Made by a program: the position numbers and the translations under genes | Notes under the pieces: model-generated | Seen by the model: only the letters and a program-made list of their open reading frames with translations | The model's database searches: none | Told to the model about the DNA's origin: nothing | Shown: positions 10,354 to 34,699 of the stretch, piece after piece | How the letters are laid out: each line of letters starts with the position of its first letter | How positions within the stretch are numbered: the stretch's first letter is position 1 | Assembly (NCBI GenBank): GCA_030248195.1 | Contig: JASAND010026242.1 | Coordinates: forward strand, 39,459 to 103,458 | Origin: Trissonchulus latispiculum | Taxonomy: Eukaryota; Nematoda; Enoplea; Enoplida; Ironidae | Direction of reading: 5' to 3' | Length of the DNA: 64,000 nucleotides

Positions 10354-10470
10354 CACTGATGGAACTGGGGCCACCTTGATTTAACCCGGTGACCAGTGCC
10401 CTAACCCAGTGACAGTTGATCTCAGACCCGGTGGACACGCGGTTTTCCAAAAAATTGAAAATGTAGGAAA
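10354..10470. mobile_element. Second terminus of the CCGGTGACC hAT-like family
   Basis: CACTGATGGAACTGGGGCCA and following degenerate CCCGGTGACC words match the left end of 48611-49411. Only about 110 bp are recognisable, 20 bp from another terminus of the same family. Confidence 0.45.
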
Positions 10471-10612
10471 AAGTGTAAGCCTGCAGCATTTTGTAAGCAA
10501 AATTTTCTTTCAAGGCCCGAGTTTCATGTAGCATTTAATTTCATAAATAACAACAGGTGCAACAAACAATAAAATTCCTACTTTAATACACATATAAGCT
10601 ATTCAGCGTGCT

Positions 10613-21518
<10,906 letters not shown>

Positions 21519-22804
21519 AGAAGAAGAGTAAGCCACTAGAGGGCTTCTCTATTACGTAACGGTGCTCCGACTACAATACACGAATGTTCTCCCGTTTGGT
21601 GGGGGAGTCGACAAGCATACTCCCTCCCTATGGGGATGGGGGGATAGGAAAAAGATCCAAACGGGTCCCCATTTGGTGGGGGGTAGCCGAAAAGGGATCC
21701 TCGTTTGGGGGGGGGTAAGCAAGACATGCCAAGATTGGCTAAATATGATTGGTTTTTGGCGACTCCCCCTCCCAAACGGGGACTTCTGTTGATTACCCCC
21801 CCACACGGGGACCCATTTTGGCTACCCCCACTAGAGACCTTCACTCAGGCCCGTCGGCACGGCGCGGCCCGGCCCGCCCAGCCCGCGGGCCGGTCCCAAC
21901 ATCGACCGGGCTGGGCCGGGCCGGAGGCAAGAGCGGGCCGGGCTTCGGGCCGGGCCGACCAAGATTCACAACATTTCTTCTATATTTATTGCCTTTTATT
22001 AAATATGTACTTGCTAAAAGTTCTCCAACTACATGCAGAAATATTTGAGGTCTTTTATCATTTTAAATGACGACTTAATATTTTACGTTTTTTGGAAGCT
22101 ATATGAATATTTATTGCTTTCATGGTTGTGTTGAAAATAGTTGCGAAGTTCTAAGTTTCTAAATAGGTTCGTACTTCTTTTACACATAATAATACGCCTA
22201 ATAACAATAATCATTTACGCCAATAATAATTTAATTTTGAACAAAAACTCTTGGACTTGGCTTGACTTCAAATTCCTTCGTCAAAGGGTTGTAGGGTGTT
22301 CAATTTGTTTGCCAAGCGTTTTAAAATTCTCATAACTTGAAGCCAAGATGTTGGGGAGACAGAACGAGTGCGCCGAAATCATATAATACAAAAACTTGAC
22401 GAAAAATGTCAATATTAAGCTGTTTTGCATACCAAAAAAGTTTACTACAGTTTCAAACTTACGGGCCGGGCCGGGCCGGGCCTGAGCTGGAGCGGGCCGG
22501 GCCGGGCCGAGGTCGAAATTTTTTGGAGCGGGCCGGGCCGGGCCGGGCCGACCCAAAATTTTCACGGGCAGAGCCGGGCCGGGCCTGAAAATTTCGGCCC
22601 GTGAAAGTCTTTACCCACCGCCACACATGAACCCATTTTGAAAATAAGCTGAAACTACCGTAATCCTATGCTCTACCCCCCCTCAGAGAGGGTGTATATT
22701 TGTTGACCCCCCCCCACAAAACGGGGGAAATCCAGGTATTGTAGTCGGAGCACCCTTACGCAATGCAAAGAAGAGGAGTCCTCTAGTGGCGTAATCTTCT
22801 TCTT
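21519..22804. repeat. Foldback element with CCCCGTTTGG-type units, containing a nested GC-rich element
   Basis: The left end AGAAGAAGAGTAAGCCACTA is mirrored by the right end TAGTGGCGTAATCTTCTTCT. Both arms carry GGTGCTCCGACTACAATAC and repeated units built from CCCCGTTTGGTGGGGG. The arms are interrupted by the element at 21832-22613. No clean target duplication. Confidence 0.6.
21832..22613. mobile_element. hAT-like element with GGGCCG subterminal repeats, nested in the foldback
   Basis: The termini TAGAGACCTTCAC and GTGAAAGTCTTTA are inverted copies with few mismatches. Inside them are blocks of GGGCCGGGCC and its complement on both sides. The interior is AT-rich without a gene. The 8-bp flanks match only at 5 of 8 positions, so superfamily placement rests on structure. 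Confidence 0.55.
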
Positions 22805-23610
22805 AAATATAATACTATCATGAACACCTTGGTAACATGGTGCGAAAGAATAGAAAATAGTGTGTTCTAGACAAGAAAACAGAAAAAAGAAAACAGTAAG
22901 CAACAACAATATAAGTTTGGAAATGAGGATGACTTTCTTGAAATGAACAGTTTCCCTTGTGTGTAGAGTTAGTTAGCAAAAGTTTTTAACACAGTTAACC
23001 AACTAATTCTACTCAGGTAGATTCATTGGAGCGGAAAGGGGAAATGGAGAAATCGGTTTTTCAAAGGGCACAAAACTCATTACTTTTAATAATTTTGCAT
23101 GTATTTACAGACGATTACGAGACCTACTTTCATCTAACTTTTTTCACTGAATACACAATGGTAAATCCCAAAGTTGCATAATTAAAATGTACCACTATTT
23201 TGTCTCTTCTGACTTTGTCAGCTAAAAACATTCCGCAAAATCTCAGCTCCGTCAAGAACATTTTTGTTTCAAGGAAAATGGGAATTCTGTCTGATATCAG
23301 AAGAAACTGACCAGTCCTATAGTTTCAGTTTGAACTGAAGCTTTCGTGAAGCAACAGTCGGCTGAATTTGACTGGACACTGTGAACTAAAGAAGAAAGAA
23401 CTAAAGAATGAAAAAACAAAGAAATATGAAGCTTCAGGAGATTTAAACCGTTATACTAAAAATAGTAATTATTCCAAACAACGGAACATTCGTTAGCTAC
23501 TTTATCGTATGATTATGTTTGCTTGAAAAGTTTTGGTCATGTCAGTGACGTTAGTACTCTGCTTGCTACCAGCTAGACGTGTAATCTATTTATCTCTAAA
23601 ATTCTCCATA

Positions 23611-23705
23611 CAATGGTTGCACGCATTGAGGTTGCACTTGATGGTTGCACGAATAGGAGATGCACCGAGTCTGGGAGATCTGTGGTTCGATTCCCGATGG
23701 AGCCA
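23611..23705 (+). repeat. tRNA-derived SINE fragment
   Basis: It contains a Pol III B-box (GGTTCGATTCCCG) followed by GATGGAGCCA, preceded by degenerate A-box-like words and three copies of GGTTGCAC. No complete cloverleaf, hence a SINE relic rather than a tRNA gene. Confidence 0.45.
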
Positions 23706-24660
23706 AATCCTTACAGTAGTTACAAACCCCGTTGTTTGTATGGTGTGTAAACAGGTCGGTCTTAACTTTGATATTTGTCCCATCTGATGCAGTTGGAAGT
23801 AAATTTGCGTAAATACGAGTGTTTTCTAAACTTTCCAACTACAAGTGAATTTTACAAAACGTAAAAGTAAAAAGTACTAGATACGTAACTCTATTTTTAT
23901 GAGGCATACGATCAATAAAAAATAATTATTAATTACAGGAACTACAGGGAAACATGAAGTCTTCAGTGATTCATGTCTAAGCTTTTAATGACTAAGGTTA
24001 TGCTTAAAGTTTAAGTGAACCAAAGAAACTGTACTGAACTGTAAAGTTGTCTTTACAAAAAAAGTTAAAGGTAAAGATGGCCTAATATAGGCATATTTAT
24101 GGATAGGTAAGGGGTTTTTAATGAAGCACTAGGCGACGACCGTCTAACTTAATGTTGGGAGGAACATAATAGTTAGGCAATTAGGCATGCTAACTCAATA
24201 CAGCTGCCTGCACTGAGGTGAAGCTACCTGTCTCTTACTTACTCAAGACAAGTTACAGAGCAAAAGATGTGTGTGTTAAGTAACAACGAGAATATGAAGA
24301 ATACAGGGGGAGAGAAAAAAGTTTCGAGTAATTTCGCACATTAGATACTTCTCTGAGTACACTTAATGTCTTTATAGATGCAACATTTCGCAAGCCTATC
24401 ATACAGTGAACTTAAGCAAAGAGGAAGCTAAAAAAAGTTCTCTGGATTTTTCGAGCGTTTATCAGTGATACATTGTTTTCAGGTATGAAAACATAATGAT
24501 AAAAAACAAACATAAAAACAAACAAAAAACAAAAAACAATGATTACATCCCCGCAAAAAATTGAATTGAAAAAACTTCCTTTAGGTAGCTTCTGTCTGTT
24601 CAGCTCCGGCTGCAAATTTTCTAAATTTAAATGCAACAAATAAAATTTGTTACTTCAATG

Positions 24661-24735
24661 CCTCAGGTGAGATTCGAACCCGCGACTTCCGAATTATCGT
24701 TTCGACGCTCTGCCGAGGCTACAGTGTCGTTGCAC
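24661..24735 (-). repeat. tRNA-like sequence (SINE head or tRNA pseudogene)
   Basis: Read on the minus strand: TAGCCTCGGCAGAGCG resembles a D-arm/A-box and GCGGGTTCGAATCTCACC is a good T-arm/B-box. The acceptor stem does not pair, so a functional tRNA is unlikely. Confidence 0.45.
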
Positions 24736-27700
24736 AAAATTACAAGAAGTTCGTATCCAAGTTGAAGTGACAATGAATTAATAATCGCTATGCTTTTATA
24801 CAACGTGAACAAACACAACCAAACGTATGACACAACATCTGGAGCAGAAATTGTTATTTTTAACGTTAGTCTGGTAAAAATGGTCCATGATTTGTACAGG
24901 TTATATACAATCTTTTAGCAAAATTTCAAAAATCACAAACCATGCCCACTTTCTAAAATTCTGCTCCACCCATGCTTCAAGTTCTGCTTTGGTGAACTTT
25001 TTCTCTGGTCTACTGGTAACTGTATTTTGTCATGCGAAGAGTTTAAGAAATCTGGCAAGCCAATGATAAATAAAAAAGGTTGAAAGTATAGTTCGCAAAA
25101 ATGTTCAACAATAATGAGCAAAACTGAGTCAAAAATTACTGGCTTGATTGCTACAAACTTGATTTTTATTACAGTACCTGCCGGTTTTGTATTATCAATA
25201 ATGTAAACAATTAATAAAAACTGTGTAAATTTGGTATTTGTACACAACATACGTGTATACGTGTCCAAGCATTATTAGTATGGGGCCAAACTATCTTGCT
25301 TTGCATGTGCAACCCCAAACAAAATTCGATTAATTAAATTGATTAAAATTAATTTTCAGCTATTCCCACCTCAGTGCTGTCCTTGAAAAATAAGGTGCGA
25401 TGAAAGTAAGAGTATGCTATTGAGCTACTTTGGTTGTAAGCTATCTAAACTATCTTATTTAGTAGGTAATCTAAAAGTAGATTTGTTGCCGTACAAGATT
25501 TTAGAAACATGTAATTGACACCCTAGCAGATAATCTTAATTTTAATGAAATGGGTGTTATCCATCTATTTTCCTAATTGCTGATTAACCCCTGTTGCGAC
25601 TTTTGCTTTTTCTTTCTCCATTATAATCGCCTCTATCTGCTTTACTTTAAGCTTCCAGTATCACAGTAGTAGTCATTTTCTTAGGCTAAAAGCGTCCTAG
25701 CTGTTGATCTTAAAGGTTAACATTATTTCAGCTTTAATAGAAACCTGGGTGAGACAAGAGCGGAACTAAGCCTCAGATAGACCAAAGCCGTAGCGGTATT
25801 TAAGCATGAACGTCTCAGAAATTATTGAATCGGTTCGGTAAATTTTTCCTGATCAAAAAACGTTTTTCACGGTCTAGAGAATGGTTTAATTAGATGCATT
25901 TGATTTGCTATCAGATAGGTGGGTAAAGACAAGATAAGAAAACAGAATCTGTCTTGAGGGAAGGCATGGTGAGCGAAATATGTGATGTATTCTGTCGGCT
26001 ATAATGTATTTTTCCTCAAAATTCTAGGTAGATATTAAAGTTATGGGAGTGAAAAATTATGCTGTAATATTCTAATCAATAGGATGCTTAAAGCTTGAGG
26101 CAAAATTTAGGGATGTAGGTACAATTTTGCCTAGGAAATAGGTTTGAGTCACGATTCTTGCGCACCTAGCAAGTTATAAAACCTGGAAAATTGTGTCCAA
26201 AAATAGGTGAATTTTGATTAAAATATGCGGAAATAGACTGCCAATTCATGAACTAATGCAATGACTGCTTACTTACTGCAGTCAATTTTTATCGAATTAG
26301 AATTTAGCAGCCTCCTAAATATATATACCACCTCACAACCCAAAAATCATTTGGAGAAAATAGTTTTAATGTATTAATTATTAGATGTATTATGTATTAT
26401 TAGATGTATTATGTTTTGAAATCAACCAAACACTGTATTTGCTAAAATTGTATTGTGTTCGTAGTTTTCGTTAGCGACTCACAATTGCATATTTTTGGTT
26501 TAAATTCTCTGGTTAGTAGAAATGTTCAAGTAGAAAATGTAGATGCAATGCAACAATTAAGAAAATAGGAACTAAAAGGGTAGAAGACCATTAAAACAAA
26601 GAAAACTGAAAGTGATCTGTCCCTAGGAAAATTCCAAGTTCTTAGAATGGATGTTCTATGAACGTATATAAGCAAACTAAAAATTATTTTGTCTGAAAAC
26701 CAGACTGTATCAATTTTCCTACTAGTAAAGGAATGTTTATAGCTGGGCAAAAAAGGACGCAAATTCATAAGCTTATCATTGATATAATAGAATTTTTCTG
26801 AAATATAGGGAAGAATGGTCTGTGTCAAGAATTGAAGAATTGAATGGATTTTGAAAGAAACGGAAAATAATTATGATCGGGTATTAGTGAAGAGAAATTG
26901 GTTTCTTGCAAAAACCTTAGTCTTAGCGGCATGGAAAATATTTTTTGATAAATCTGAATCTCCCTGTTGTTGATCTTAGTAGACCGGTTTTTCTGTTATC
27001 AGTGGGAATCTGAAGATTTTATTTCATTTATTTCATTTTGTTGAATTTGTTACATTCTCTGAAAAGTTAGTTCACTCTGATAGAGACCACTGCATGAAAA
27101 ACAAAAAAGGAAAAACTAGAAAGGTGAACTTAAAAGTTCATACCTTCCCGATTTTTAATATAGTGATTTTGAAATGAATACAATGTTCAACCTAAACACA
27201 AAGCTAGATCAAATGTAGCTTTTCTACAAAGTCTGTTGAACCAAAAACTAAGAGTTAAAACAAGAAAAAAGTAGTAAAAGTATTAAAAAAGAGCTACGAC
27301 TTCTGACTGCGTACGGACGCGCCACAAAAAACTGCTTTCCTGTTGCCTTGCCTATATGAAGGGTTATCGTAATCTGACTGGCTGTCGTCTACTTCCAAAT
27401 ATACCGAATATTTACGTTTAATACACAGTCAAAAACGTCATAGATACAGAGAAGTCTGGCAACAACCAATGAAAATGCTATGTAGAAACTTATTGGTTGA
27501 CTAGCTGACCTTTAGCTGCTGGGACTACATTGAAACTACCGTTTTTCTTAACACTCCTTCCTTTCCAAATATAGATGATCCTTCGCTAATGTCCTCAAAG
27601 TGCCCTAAGGGAAGGGATTAGAATTAAGTTGACCTTACGGACTTAATCTTTCTGTTAATCTGCAATCTGCAATCTTAATCTGCAGAAAAACATTCTTTCC

Positions 27701-29274
27701 ACATTAGATTAATTCTGATGTGTTCATGGTAGGGAGGGAGCTAATGGTTTGCTGCAAACCCGCCGCATGCAGCAGCCAGGGATAACGGTTAAAAATGGCA
27801 AGGGGCAAGCAAAAAAATTACCCAAAAATGTTGGTTTTTTAGACTTCAAACAGCTCTGGCGTCGATGGAATATTTTAGGGGATTTTGTTAAAATTTATTG
27901 AAAAAATTGAGAAGATTTAGAAATTTTGCTTGCAATTCTAAATAGACAATAATTTGTGTTGAATGATCAAGCTAGATCTGTTCCATCAAGCACTAGGACT
28001 ATATATACTAACTGGTTGAGTGATGTGTTTTCGAATAAGCGTAATGTTATGTGGTTAGTTATTTCTCCATAGTCTAACAATTTGTATTACTATATATTAA
28101 CGTTAATTTTACGACAACTTACGCTAATTTGTGCTCATGGTACAAGCAGTTTGCACACTCTATTGAAAAAAACTAAAAATATTTTACTACTGCGAAAACT
28201 ACTAGAAATGTCTATAGTTAGTTGCAAAATCGACAATAAATATTTGCATAATAATTATAATTTCGCTGTTTAGTTATTTACTAATTCCCTGCTATTAACA
28301 ATTTGTTATCATCTGCTATTAATTACTATATAAGAATTGAATAGTGGAAATAGAATACCTTTTGGACTCCCAAAGACAAACTAAGTGTAAGTGTGTGGAA
28401 AATATTGCTTAAATCAACTCTCTGCGAAAAGTTTCTGCAGCTGGCAGAAACTCGTTAAGATTATTATCACCCGAAATAAGAACTGCTTTATTTAGGAACT
28501 TATTTAAGACAATGGTTGAAAGAAATCGTGAATTAAAATACCGAAAAACAAATGCGAATAAAAGAAACATGTGGATGTTTCTTCCAGAAGCTTTTAGGAC
28601 CTATTAATCTACAATGACTGAAACTTGGATTAAAACGTTATTTTAGGAAACACATTTAAATCAAATAAAACTCTACTTCGCGGAAATAAGTTTGTACTAG
28701 TCAGTAGCTTGATGGGCGTAGTAAGGTGGGCAAGTAGTAAGTTTAGTAGGAACTACGTAACTAAAGTAAGTGTTAGGTTTTGAGTAACAAATCAGCTGTT
28801 ATAGTAAGCAGGAGAGCCATACTCTTATTATCTTCACTCTAGCGAATTCATTCGTTTAAACTTTTTAAAGAGTACGCAGATAATGTGAATGCTAAAATTG
28901 TACATTTCCAGAGGAGAGATTGTTTGCAAATTGTTGTTTTCATTTACAATTAATGGTTTCTGACCGACTTTCGAAACAAGAACACTTCGCTACAAACAGC
29001 AATTTGCAAAATATCATTTCGGTATAAGTAGCTAATACTTGTTGTGATTTTTAAGAATTACAGTTTCCGACAGTTTTTCATTTAGCAGCTTCCGCCAATG
29101 TAGGATATTCTCACAATTCCTAGTGCTTTAAAGTGCTTTAAACCGCAAAATTCAGCAAAACATATTAATAAAAATTAAGAGTGTTTTGGAACCGTGTGAG
29201 TAAACGGCGAAGAAAATAATTGTTTAGTTCATGCAAGGACAGAAATTGAAGCATTAGTATAATCATAATCTTTA

Positions 29275-29277
<3 letters not shown>

Positions 29278-29306
<29 letters not shown>

Positions 29307-29345
29307 CTTGATAATAATAATCATAATCATAATAATCCTAATCTT
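29278..29345. repeat. (AAT)n microsatellite
   Basis: About 65 bp of AAT/AATAATC repeats. Confidence 0.8.
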
Positions 29346-29819
29346 AATCGTATGAGAATAATCTTCAGTGTGCGAGGTCGGATTTTGGCTTCGAGGCGGA
29401 GTCCCACATACCCTCCCTTCTCGTTTTCAGCATACATTGAAATCCATAGAACCCTGAATGGAACAGTTCTGAAGCAATATTTTTCCACAGAAGGCAAAAG
29501 CCGAAAATTCATTAAAAAACTTTTTTCCACTATTTTAGATAGATGGTCTTCTGCTTGATGAAGGCAGAAAGATGATACGTTCCTATAAAAAATTCTCTGA
29601 TAGGTCCCAGAAGTCTTAGATGGGTGCCACCTGAGACTAAAGGTGTCACTAACACAGCAGAAGTAGCAGAGATAAAAGGAAAGGACTTTTGCCTCTGCCG
29701 CATTCCAGCCTACCTTTACCTAGCTAGGAATGGGTGAAAATTGTATCCATTATTTTGACAAAAATGTCAAATTGTCCCCTTTTCTACTCTTCTCATATAT
29801 CTTATACTATATACATCTT

Positions 29820-29826
29820 ATATATA

Positions 29827-29869
<43 letters not shown>
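29820..29869. repeat. (TA)n microsatellite
   Basis: About 45 bp of alternating TA within a TA-rich stretch. The translated frame over it is spurious. Confidence 0.85.
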
Positions 29870-29875
<6 letters not shown>

Positions 29876-30345
29876 CTTATACCCCTCTTATATACTCTCT
29901 GGTTTAGTCAGTGGAATTTTACAGACCACCATCTGTTTGAATGGAACCCTTTCAGATGTAACGTATGTAACTTTTAAATTTATTAATAAAATATTTGAAT
30001 GAAAACTTAGTTGGAATAAGCTATGCTTAAACTGTAACCCAATTTCGACTTTGTGCTGTTGTGGCTGTTACTGCAAAATACGGAAATAAACAGTTCTATA
30101 GAAAGGAAAACGGAACGGCGAAAAGCTAAGAATTGTGCCCAACATAGAAAGAGCCGTCAATGGAAGGAAAAAACTGTCTGCAGTTGCCCTAAAACGATTA
30201 AGCTTTGCGTCATATTCAATTAGGTTGAGGACAAACGAATATTTAGTTGCCAATGAAAACTTTGTGAGTGGGTTAGTGCCATGCATGTGTCTCATCAGAC
30301 GCTCTGCTGCCAGTGACGATTTAATCAAGCAGATCATTCATTCAT

Positions 30346-30346
<1 letters not shown>

Positions 30347-30384
<38 letters not shown>

Positions 30385-30421
30385 GTCAATCAATCAATCA
30401 ATCGATCGATCAATCAATCAG

Positions 30422-30464
<43 letters not shown>

Positions 30465-30621
30465 GTCAATCAATCAATCGATCAATCAATCAGTCAATCA
30501 ATCAATGCGATCGATCGATCGATCGATAAATCAATCAGTCAATCAATCAATCAATCAATCAATCAGTCAATCAATCAATCGATCAATCGATCAATCAATC
30601 AATCATTCAATCAATCAATTA
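30347..30621. repeat. (AATC)n tetranucleotide microsatellite, ~275 bp
   Basis: Long run of CAATCAAT with CAGT and CGAT variants. Because four bases are read in threes, every frame stays open as a Ser-Ile-Asn-Gln repeat, which explains the 178-codon open frame at 30135-30671. Not a gene. Confidence 0.9.
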
Positions 30622-31920
30622 ATTTAACAAAACCACCACGTGAGGGTTGGATGTGGCCACAATGTTTGTGAAACCTCTAGCTCACCGACACTTAAATATA
30701 TTGTAATATCAAGTTCACAAACCTTTAGTCGTTTTTAGAACAGTCTTAAGCTAAAAACCTGGCTTTGACTTTGTCCTACCATTGAGGTTACAAACTAAGA
30801 ATTTATAAACAGCAAAATGATTGACAGAAGTCGATATTGCTTCTGATTAAGCTGAATTATTTATTCCTCGCTTTCACAGCTACATCACAATTTGTCATTT
30901 TCGGAGTTAAGACATACCGCACGCCTCAAGTCTGCGCTAGTTAGTTGACAATGACATTATTTGAAAATAAAAATAAAGTTATGCTTAAAAACTAAAATGA
31001 AAAAGACAGTTCAACTAGACTTCCCCGCAAAATTTTATTCAACTTGGAAAACAATTAATTTAGAACTGAGTGAACTAATTCTAGCTGAACACTGCCCAAA
31101 CAGATTTACAGAACGACGAAATTTCTATAATGGTTTCGAATAAAATTTCCAATGATGATGGAAAATTGCTTTGAAATTGGGGCCAATTGGAAGAAATAAT
31201 TTGCTATTTCGATTTCCTATTTCGATTCTGATTTCCTGTTTCTACATTATGCAACTACGCTGGTTTTTGTTAGCAATATTTAGTTACATTCGTCTATAAT
31301 TTATACATGGCAGATTTATAATAAACTTTCCCCATACATATGTATATTATGTTTACAACTTCAAACTATGCAGAATAATTTCAATGAAAATTGTCAAATT
31401 GCCTTACTAGAGAGAGATCATAAAAAAACTCATGTCTTAGTTTCCGTGTACAAGTGAATAGGTTCCCGTAATTACGCTTCCACAACAGCAAAAGAATTTG
31501 ACTAAAATGTATGAAAACAGCCAAAAATACTTTATCCAGAACTGTTTTGCTGAAAAACACCCTTAAATATTATTTGTTGTAAAATGCCAAACTATAAAAC
31601 ATTTTCAAAAGACAAAAATTGCGAAGAAAAGGACAAAAAGGCTAAATCAATAGATGCAATTTGACAAGGTGTTTGCAATTGCATAATATGTGAAGGGAGG
31701 CAACAACTTAACTCACATATGCTTTTAATAAGTATAATGATAATAACGATAATGATAATAGGTATATAAGTTCGATGTTTGTAGTCGTTACGATATTCTC
31801 AAGTACGAGAACGAATCTATGGTTATGAATCATAACTTTATGATATTGTCAACTATTACAGCAATATAGTATACCACAAATTTTGGCTTCCAAACTACAG
31901 TTAGGCAAAAGGGAGCCCAT

Positions 31921-32430
31921 CAGTGTTGTGCGCCAGCCCTGTCCAGACCGCATGGCCCTGTCCAGGTACAAAGTGGGCCTGTCGGCCGGTCGGTTCACAT
32001 CCATCATACGTGTGCTGGGGGGGGGGGGGTTGGGGGGTACCCCCCCCCCCCCCGACCTGAGTACACCTTCCAGAGGCATCCCTCACCCCCCCCCCCCCAG
32101 AATCCGGATTTTTCCGGTAAAACACCTGAAAAATCCGATTTTTCGGCGGCCTTCGGCCCCCCTTCACCCCCCCTCCCCCCAAATTTCCCCTCCTGCGCAT
32201 GTCTGTTCACATCGGCACAGAAAAGGAATGCCGGTCAGATTCAGGCCGGCCGGCCAGCCAGTCACAACTGGCCGGTCAAGTACGGGGCTGCCGGCCGGCC
32301 GGCTTATCGCCATGAAAATCTACTTTGAAAACTATCAAATATCTTATATTTTTACTTGTATTTTGGATAGTCGACAGAAAGTGGCACAGGCCGGCCGGCA
32401 CAAGAAAAATTGGGCCGGTGAACAACACTA
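31921..32430. mobile_element. hAT-like element with GGCCGG subterminal repeats
   Basis: Termini CAGTGTTGTGCGCC and GGTGAACAACACTA are inverted copies. The flanks GAGCCCAT (31913-31920) and GAGCCCAG (32431-32438) form a 7/8 target duplication. GGCCGG and CCGGCCGG words fill both ends. A second element (32002-32204) is inserted in its left part. Confidence 0.72.
32002..32204. mobile_element. Poly-G/poly-C MITE with 9-bp target duplication
   Basis: Flanked by GTTCACATC on both sides (31993-32001 and 32205-32213). It starts CATCATACGTGTGCTGGGGG and ends CCCCTCCTGCGCATGTCT. Long G and C runs and a TCCGGATTTTTCCGG palindrome fill the inside. A close relative is at 37073-37227. Confidence 0.75.
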
Positions 32431-32606
32431 GAGCCCAGATTCACTTCTAGATCAAATAAACTACAAATTTGAAAAATACAGGTAGTAATGTGATGGCGGT
32501 AGTTTGTAGTAGGAGTAGAAGAAGTAGTAGAAGCTGTAGTAGAAGTGGTTCGAATCCTGACGAAGCCAAATTTTTATATTTCTGTCACTGAATTTTGCAC
32601 TTGCAC

Positions 32607-32885
32607 TGTAAGGGAAGCAGGCATAGGAAAGATTGAGAAGCCTGATGTGGGAGTTCAGCTGATGTTGGTGTAGTGCTAAGAGCGTCTGACTTGCAAGAAG
32701 AAGGGCCGTGGTTCGAACCCGGTCGGGTTAATTCTTTACTTTCGGTCCTGAATGAAAAGCTGAATCTCCCTCATCCCTTCTCTCTGATAGGTTCTGGTTT
32801 CGTCGGTACAAGAGCGCCTCCCACCTCGCGTCTCGCTTTGTCGTCGGTTTTCTCTTGGGTCATCAGCGCTGGTAGAAGCGCTACA
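32607..32885. mobile_element. Solo LTR of the tRNA-containing miniature LTR element
   Basis: It has the same TGTAAGGGAAGCAGG start and GAAGCGCTACA end as the two LTRs at 49678-50461, and the same tRNA-like core with B-box GGTTCGAACCC. No internal region or second LTR is present. Flanks (TGCAC, GCATG) do not show a clean duplication. A further fragment of the 5' end is at 33767-33825. Confidence 0.7.
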
Positions 32886-33766
32886 GCATGATACTAAGCT
32901 TAGCTTCCTCATATTATTTAATCGTCAAAGCAAACCAGTTCCTAATTATCCGTTTCTGGATTCACAGAACCCGAATTTGAGAATTCGAGACAACATTTTA
33001 TCAAAATAAGTTTTATTCTTTATTTAGATTAAACATACTGAGTTAAGCTTACGAGATAGCTTAGCTTTACGTGTGTTGAAATGTTTTGGCCGTTTTAAAC
33101 CGTCCTGCAAAACAAAATGTTATGTGGTTTGAGAAGACGAATGTAAGTCTTAACTGCAGTAGTGGTCATGTTTGCTTTGCAACTGAAATAAAGAAGTTTA
33201 GTTTTTTGGAATTCAAAAACACAAACTACGCAGCCCTGAGTCGGCTAAAAGGTTCCGTTTAATGTTTTGAAGAGTTCAAGGGGGATCAACAGTTGTGGCA
33301 AGAAGAAACGCTAGGCGGACAGCTTATCTCATAATGGAATTAGGGAATGTTTTTAAGGCTTTAACAGGAAATCAAGTTAGCCTAACGGGCAAACCTTAGC
33401 CTTAAGCTTGGCACAGTCTGTACCTACAGAGATAGTCTGACATTTTGACTTGGATATGAGTGATAAGGGGTTGGGAGATGAGCAAAATGCAGGAAAGATG
33501 GATGATAAAAACAGTCCAAAAGATTGGCTAAGATGAAAAAAGGGGGGAAAGCTGGTTAGCGCCCGTGAAATTCTTGATTTTGTGTCGTTGTTTGCTTACC
33601 TTGACGAAACCTTAACGAATAATCTGCATACTGTTTTGTGCATGCGACAATTTTCAAAGTCACACCAAGTATACCGACCCACCATGCAGGACGACGTCAG
33701 AAAATGTATACAGTTTAAGTGTAACTTTTATCGTTATGTGCAGTCGAAGCGTAACTTGATCGCCCT
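32886..33766. other. No gene recognised
   Basis: Single-copy looking AT-rich sequence between two retroelement relics. Confidence 0.4.
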
Positions 33767-34115
33767 ACAAGGGAAGCAGGTATTGGAAAGATTGATAAAT
33801 CTGATATGAGAGTTCGCCTGGGGCCGATGTTATCAAGCGTCTCAACCCGCGTTGAAACCTCAGCCCGTAGTTGAGATTGGTTGCCCTTGACCTTTGACCG
33901 CGGTGTTATCAAAATCGGGTTGAATTAATTCGGGTTGAAATAACAGGGTTGAGTTTAAAAACTGGGTTGAGATGTATTAAAATTAGTAGTCGAGTTATGT
34001 CTTGAGCAAGATCAACTCCAGTACATTGAAAAGTAACTGCAGATCTGGTGATTTAGTTAGTTATAGTAAAACTGCTGTACTGTTGAGTCTGCTTTCTTTT
34101 GGACTCACATTAAAA

Positions 34116-34690
34116 GGTTATGGGCCCAGATCACGGCCTATGAACTTCATACCTGGTTTGGATTTCTGGACATTGTGGTGTACAGTCCTTGGTTACCTCT
34201 TTTGCCATATCGTCGCCTACAGCGGGGTTATGGGGGATAAGTCCAAAAGTCACCTTGCCATTGATCGTTTTGATGGTCAAAACTACCCGACATGGAAATT
34301 TAAAATGCGCATGGTGTTGGTTGAAAAGGACTTATGGGGGTTTGCGGAAGGGACTGAAATATTACAGGAAAATCCTACTCCGGCTCAAATTCGAGAGTTC
34401 AGAAAGAAGGAGAACAAGGCTCTGGCAACCATCGTTTTGGGTTTAGAGGACAGTCAAATATTTCTGGTTAAAAATGCAACTACTGCGAAAGATGCATGGG
34501 TTAGCCTCCAGAATCACTATGAAAGACGCACCCTGTCTAATAGACTTAACAAAAAAACCTGCGTAACAAGGACATGTGTTGAAGATAGGACGGAAATCCT
34601 CCGCGCCAAGCAATTTACATGCAAACAAGTAGGCCCAAAAGGGGCAATATTCCTTTGCAGACCTGTTATTAATCAACAACAAATTAATTA
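34116..34690 (+). pseudogene. Ty1/copia-type retrotransposon 5' fragment: primer-binding site and partial gag
   Basis: GGTTATGGGCCCAGA (34116-34130) matches the initiator-tRNA-Met half-molecule primer-binding site typical of copia elements, and the sequence just before it would be the end of a 5' LTR. A frame from ATG at 34230 encodes the N-terminal part of a copia Gag (FDGQNYPTWKFKMRMVL, then the GLEDSQIFLV and AWVSLQNHYERR segments). After about 110 residues the similarity stops and a stop follows at about 34690. No protease, integrase or reverse transcriptase follows, so it is a dead 5' fragment. Confidence 0.75.
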
Positions 34691-34699
34691 AGCTAGAGT

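Larger units (their letters stand above)
22805..29277. other. 6.5 kb without a recognisable gene
   Basis: Only short chance reading frames occur. Two tRNA-like fragments (23611-23705 and 24661-24735) are the only features I can support. AT-rich, single-copy looking sequence; distal regulatory function cannot be excluded. Confidence 0.45.

Noticed and set aside
30135..30671. 178-codon open frame with Ser-Ile-Asn-Gln repeats
   Set aside because: It is the translation of an (AATC)n microsatellite, which stays open in all frames; there are no splice or family signals.
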